Program-made: the position numbers and the translations under genes
Notes under the pieces: model-generated
Database searches by the model: none
What the model was told of the DNA's origin: nothing
Seen by the model: the letters and a program-made list of their open reading frames with translations, nothing else
Assembly (NCBI GenBank): GCA_028565635.1
Contig: JAOXYB010073833.1
Coordinates: 13,651 to 23,656 of the forward strand
Source of the DNA: Phoronis ovalis
Taxonomy: Eukaryota > Phoronida > Phoronidae
Reading direction: 5' to 3'
Length of the DNA: 10,006 nucleotides
Shown: positions 8,204-10,006 of the stretch, in pieces
Numbering within the stretch: the first letter of the stretch is position 1
Layout of the letters: each line of letters begins with the position of its first letter

Positions 8204-8878
8204 TTATGAATTTCTACAAATTAAATCAGAACAAAGAGATTTCACTACTTTTCTACAAATAAAAGCCAAAAATATGAAAATTCCTTGTAGAGTATTGAAG
8301 CCAATAAATAAATACCACAAAATATCATGAGGATAAAACACAGCTACAATACCAAAGACCCATGTCACTCCCGTCAGTACCAATAGACGTAATGCTATCC
8401 AGGTATAGGAAAATTCTCTTTGCTTGGCAGGTTTAGACAACACCGGTAATCTACAAAATCGAATGATTACAACACAGCCAGTAGAAAACTTTACCACAAT
8501 ACATAAAGCAATGGGTACCATGGAAAAATAGACCACCGCTTTAGGGTTTTTGATCCAACAGATTTCATTTCCATATCCTATAGGCAAAGGAGAGTTAGGC
8601 ATGAAATGTAAAACCAAGGTTGGGATAATCACAAGCAGGGGAATCAAATAGCCAACAGCAAAATGCTTTACATAAGATAGTCTATGAGCTGAAGATGACA
8701 TGGATTGTTCATTGATCATAACCACCATTAAATTTAAACTACTGAATCTGATATATAATTCAACAACAAACATAACTGTCAATGTACCTTCAATTTCGTT
8801 TAAAACATAATTATAATAATACTCTGTTTTTCTAAAGTAAGCAAAATTCCTTATGACCAAGAAGTTGGTTGATGTCAC
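8204..8878 (-). pseudogene. Receptor relic exon 2: TM4-TM7 membrane domain
   Basis: The open frame holds 224 residues. Residues 28-42 (NEIEGTLTVMFVVEL) look like the start of TM1. After a short gap, SSSAHRLSYVKHF (61-73) is intracellular loop 2. TM4 is about 72-92, and ICWIKNP (106-112) holds the conserved Cys-Trp of extracellular loop 2. TM5 is about 115-139, and TM6 about 160-182 has LTGVTWVFGI, the tryptophan switch of family B receptors. TM7 is about 185-208 with FNTLQGIFIFLAFICRK, and a short tail ends at TAA. The helices that should lie between TM1 and loop 2 are missing. Family assignment is firm. Confidence 0.88.
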
Positions 8879-9017
8879 TCCTATCTACTGTCCCTAAACC
8901 AGTAAGGTTGTATGAGGCATCATAATTTCTCAAGTGAATGGATTTCCAGATAGGCAAGCAGTCACCATCTTGCACAAACATACCTTCACTGCACTTCAGA
9001 AATAGGCTACACACCTC
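8834..9017 (-). pseudogene. Receptor relic exon 2, juxtamembrane part in the first frame
   Basis: After the acceptor the frame reads EVCSLFLKCSEGMFVQDGDC, then a polar stretch with an NLT sequon, ending at a TAG (8834-8832). C-S-x-G-x-F-x-x-x-x-G-x-C resembles the C-x-x-G-x-x-x-D-x-x-x-x-x-C element just ahead of the membrane domain in methuselah-like receptors. The membrane domain is in a different frame, so the reading must shift between 8884 and 8834. Confidence 0.6.
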
Positions 9018-9345
9018 CTGAAAGACAATTTATGACCAAGGGCAAAATGACAATAATTTTGTTTCAAAAATTCAATCTCTAAGCAATCATACAAATATTA
9101 AACAAAATACTGCAGAAATAATTTGCGAAGAATTAAGTGTCTGATAACTTTTGAATTTGACTCGAATTTTTTTTAGTAAATTACACAAGCAAGGCATCTG
9201 ATATCCAAAAAAGCAAAAGTATTTGAAAACATATTTTGCATTGTTTATTCTAATATTAAGAAAAATATCAAGAGAAAAGTAAATAATATTCCCGCCCAGG
9301 CCAACAAATAACAATATATGTTTAGATTGAAATTCACCTATTTAC
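9018..9345 (-). other. Intron of the receptor relic, 328 bp
   Basis: The donor is CAG|gtaaat and the acceptor is ttgtctttcag|GAGGTG, both phase 0. The interval is AT-rich with no further feature. The minus-strand open frame inside it (9087-9314) has no recognisable content. Confidence 0.7.
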
Positions 9346-10006
9346 CTGTAGAGGATCATAAAATTCATTGCCTTTGCAGTTCAAATCCATAACATCAAGA
9401 ATGTTGCTACTGTTGTGGGTCTTTTTGGGTTTAAAGTTTAATATAGCAGCAAATGAATAGGTGAACAGTAGACGAAGAAGAGGTACAATAGTACTGGAAG
9501 ATGAACTAAAGCTCACATCTTCACCATCATTTGAAACTAGCAGTTCAGCTCTTCAAATTTCATTCCACTACACAATGTACAATGAAGATTCTTATAGATG
9601 TGGTCATTGTGATCCTTCACCAAGATTATGTAGCTGTGACAAGCAATGCGTGTTAATGCATCCGAATCATACAAATCTTTTGTCAAAATACAAGATGATA
9701 TTACAGTGGGATCACACAACGTCAATCGAATTTCTTCAGCTGGATAAAACACCATTATATTGCAACTGGGGTTATCTTCAAATAGAGTTGAAATCATTTC
9801 TTCAAGCGACTTTGAAGAGATACTCAAATCAATAACGTGATTGCAAAACACACGATCTTTCCAAAATGTTACATTGTCAATGTGAAAGCCATGACAACTT
9901 GAACAATACTGGTTTTTAAAGACAAATCCATTCACAGGCATCGACTCAGATAAAGTTTTTGAAGTCTTTTCACATCGATGTTTGACTGTATAGTCCAAAA
10001 AGTTTC
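9346..10006 (-). pseudogene. Receptor relic exon 1: cysteine-rich ectodomain with a frameshift
   Basis: One open frame runs from the window edge to a TAG at 9537. It carries FVFKNQYCSSCHGF and, about 100 residues later, HIYKNLHCTLCSGM. Paired K-N-x-x-C-x-x-C-x-G motifs of this type occur in the ectodomains of many invertebrate methuselah/adhesion-like receptors. Further cysteines and NVT lie between them. The frame then shifts: coding resumes in another frame (open from 9552) with DGEDVSFSSSSSTIV and continues to FYDPLQ|gtaaat at 9346, phase 0. The Ser-rich part and LLFTYSFAAILNF correspond loosely to the region after the second motif in relatives. The second-frame segment is supported because its donor matches the phase of exon 2. 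Confidence 0.72.

Larger units (their letters stand above)
8204..10006 (-). pseudogene. Family B (adhesion/methuselah-like) GPCR, probable pseudogene, partial at the window edge
   Basis: This is a relic of a cell-surface seven-helix receptor of the secretin/adhesion class. Such receptors couple extracellular binding to heterotrimeric G proteins. Exon 1 (10006-9346) encodes a cysteine-rich ectodomain. A 328-bp GT-AG intron follows, then exon 2 (9017-8204) encodes the end of the ectodomain and the membrane domain with TM4-TM7. Three defects suggest loss of function. There is a frameshift between 9552 and 9537. There is a second between 8884 and 8834. The usual stretch of about 110 residues from TM1 to the end of TM3 is reduced to roughly 30. 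The retained intron rules out a processed copy. Assembly errors or unrecognised exons are the alternative. The 5' part is outside the window. It lies on the same strand as, and upstream of, the TRPM exons. Confidence 0.75.

Noticed and set aside
9461-9835. 124-residue plus-strand open frame
   Set aside because: It lies exactly opposite the receptor ectodomain exon, and its sequence is the complement of that coding region. The minus strand carries the motifs and splice sites.

Overview
The window is invertebrate animal genomic DNA. It is AT-rich, genes are split into short exons by GT-AG introns, and introns carry non-LTR retrotransposon and hairpin-type transposon debris. The two protein families present fit a lophotrochozoan, perhaps a mollusc: a TRPM cation channel, and a secretin/adhesion-type seven-helix receptor whose ectodomain carries paired K-N-x-x-C-x-x-C-x-G motifs. 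That lineage call is inference. I see nothing bacterial, no CRISPR array and no convincing RNA gene.

Positions 1-6568, minus strand: eight consecutive exons of a TRPM channel, running from the segment before S1, through S1-S6 and the pore, to the TRP helix and the residues after it. The exons sum to 1344 nt (448 codons). Every splice phase matches its partner and no exon contains a stop, so this part looks intact. The N-terminal TRPM homology region and the distal C-terminus lie outside the window or were not seen.

The TRPM introns hold three mobile-element candidates. A long imperfect inverted repeat (3684-3956) lies between the S2 and S3 exons. A 5'-truncated, frame-broken LINE (about 4846-5866, plus strand, antisense to TRPM) lies between the pre-S1 and S1 exons. 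A candidate MITE with a TA duplication and an internal 50-bp hairpin (6702-7199) lies upstream of the first TRPM exon seen.

Positions 8204-10006, minus strand: a family B (adhesion/methuselah-like) receptor in two exons. It keeps TM4-TM7 and the cysteine-rich ectodomain. It also has one frameshift in the ectodomain, another before the membrane domain, and lacks most of TM1-TM3, so it is probably an intron-bearing pseudogene. It lies on the same strand, upstream of the first recognised TRPM exon. If the TRPM N-terminus lies beyond position 10006, the receptor relic is nested in a TRPM intron.
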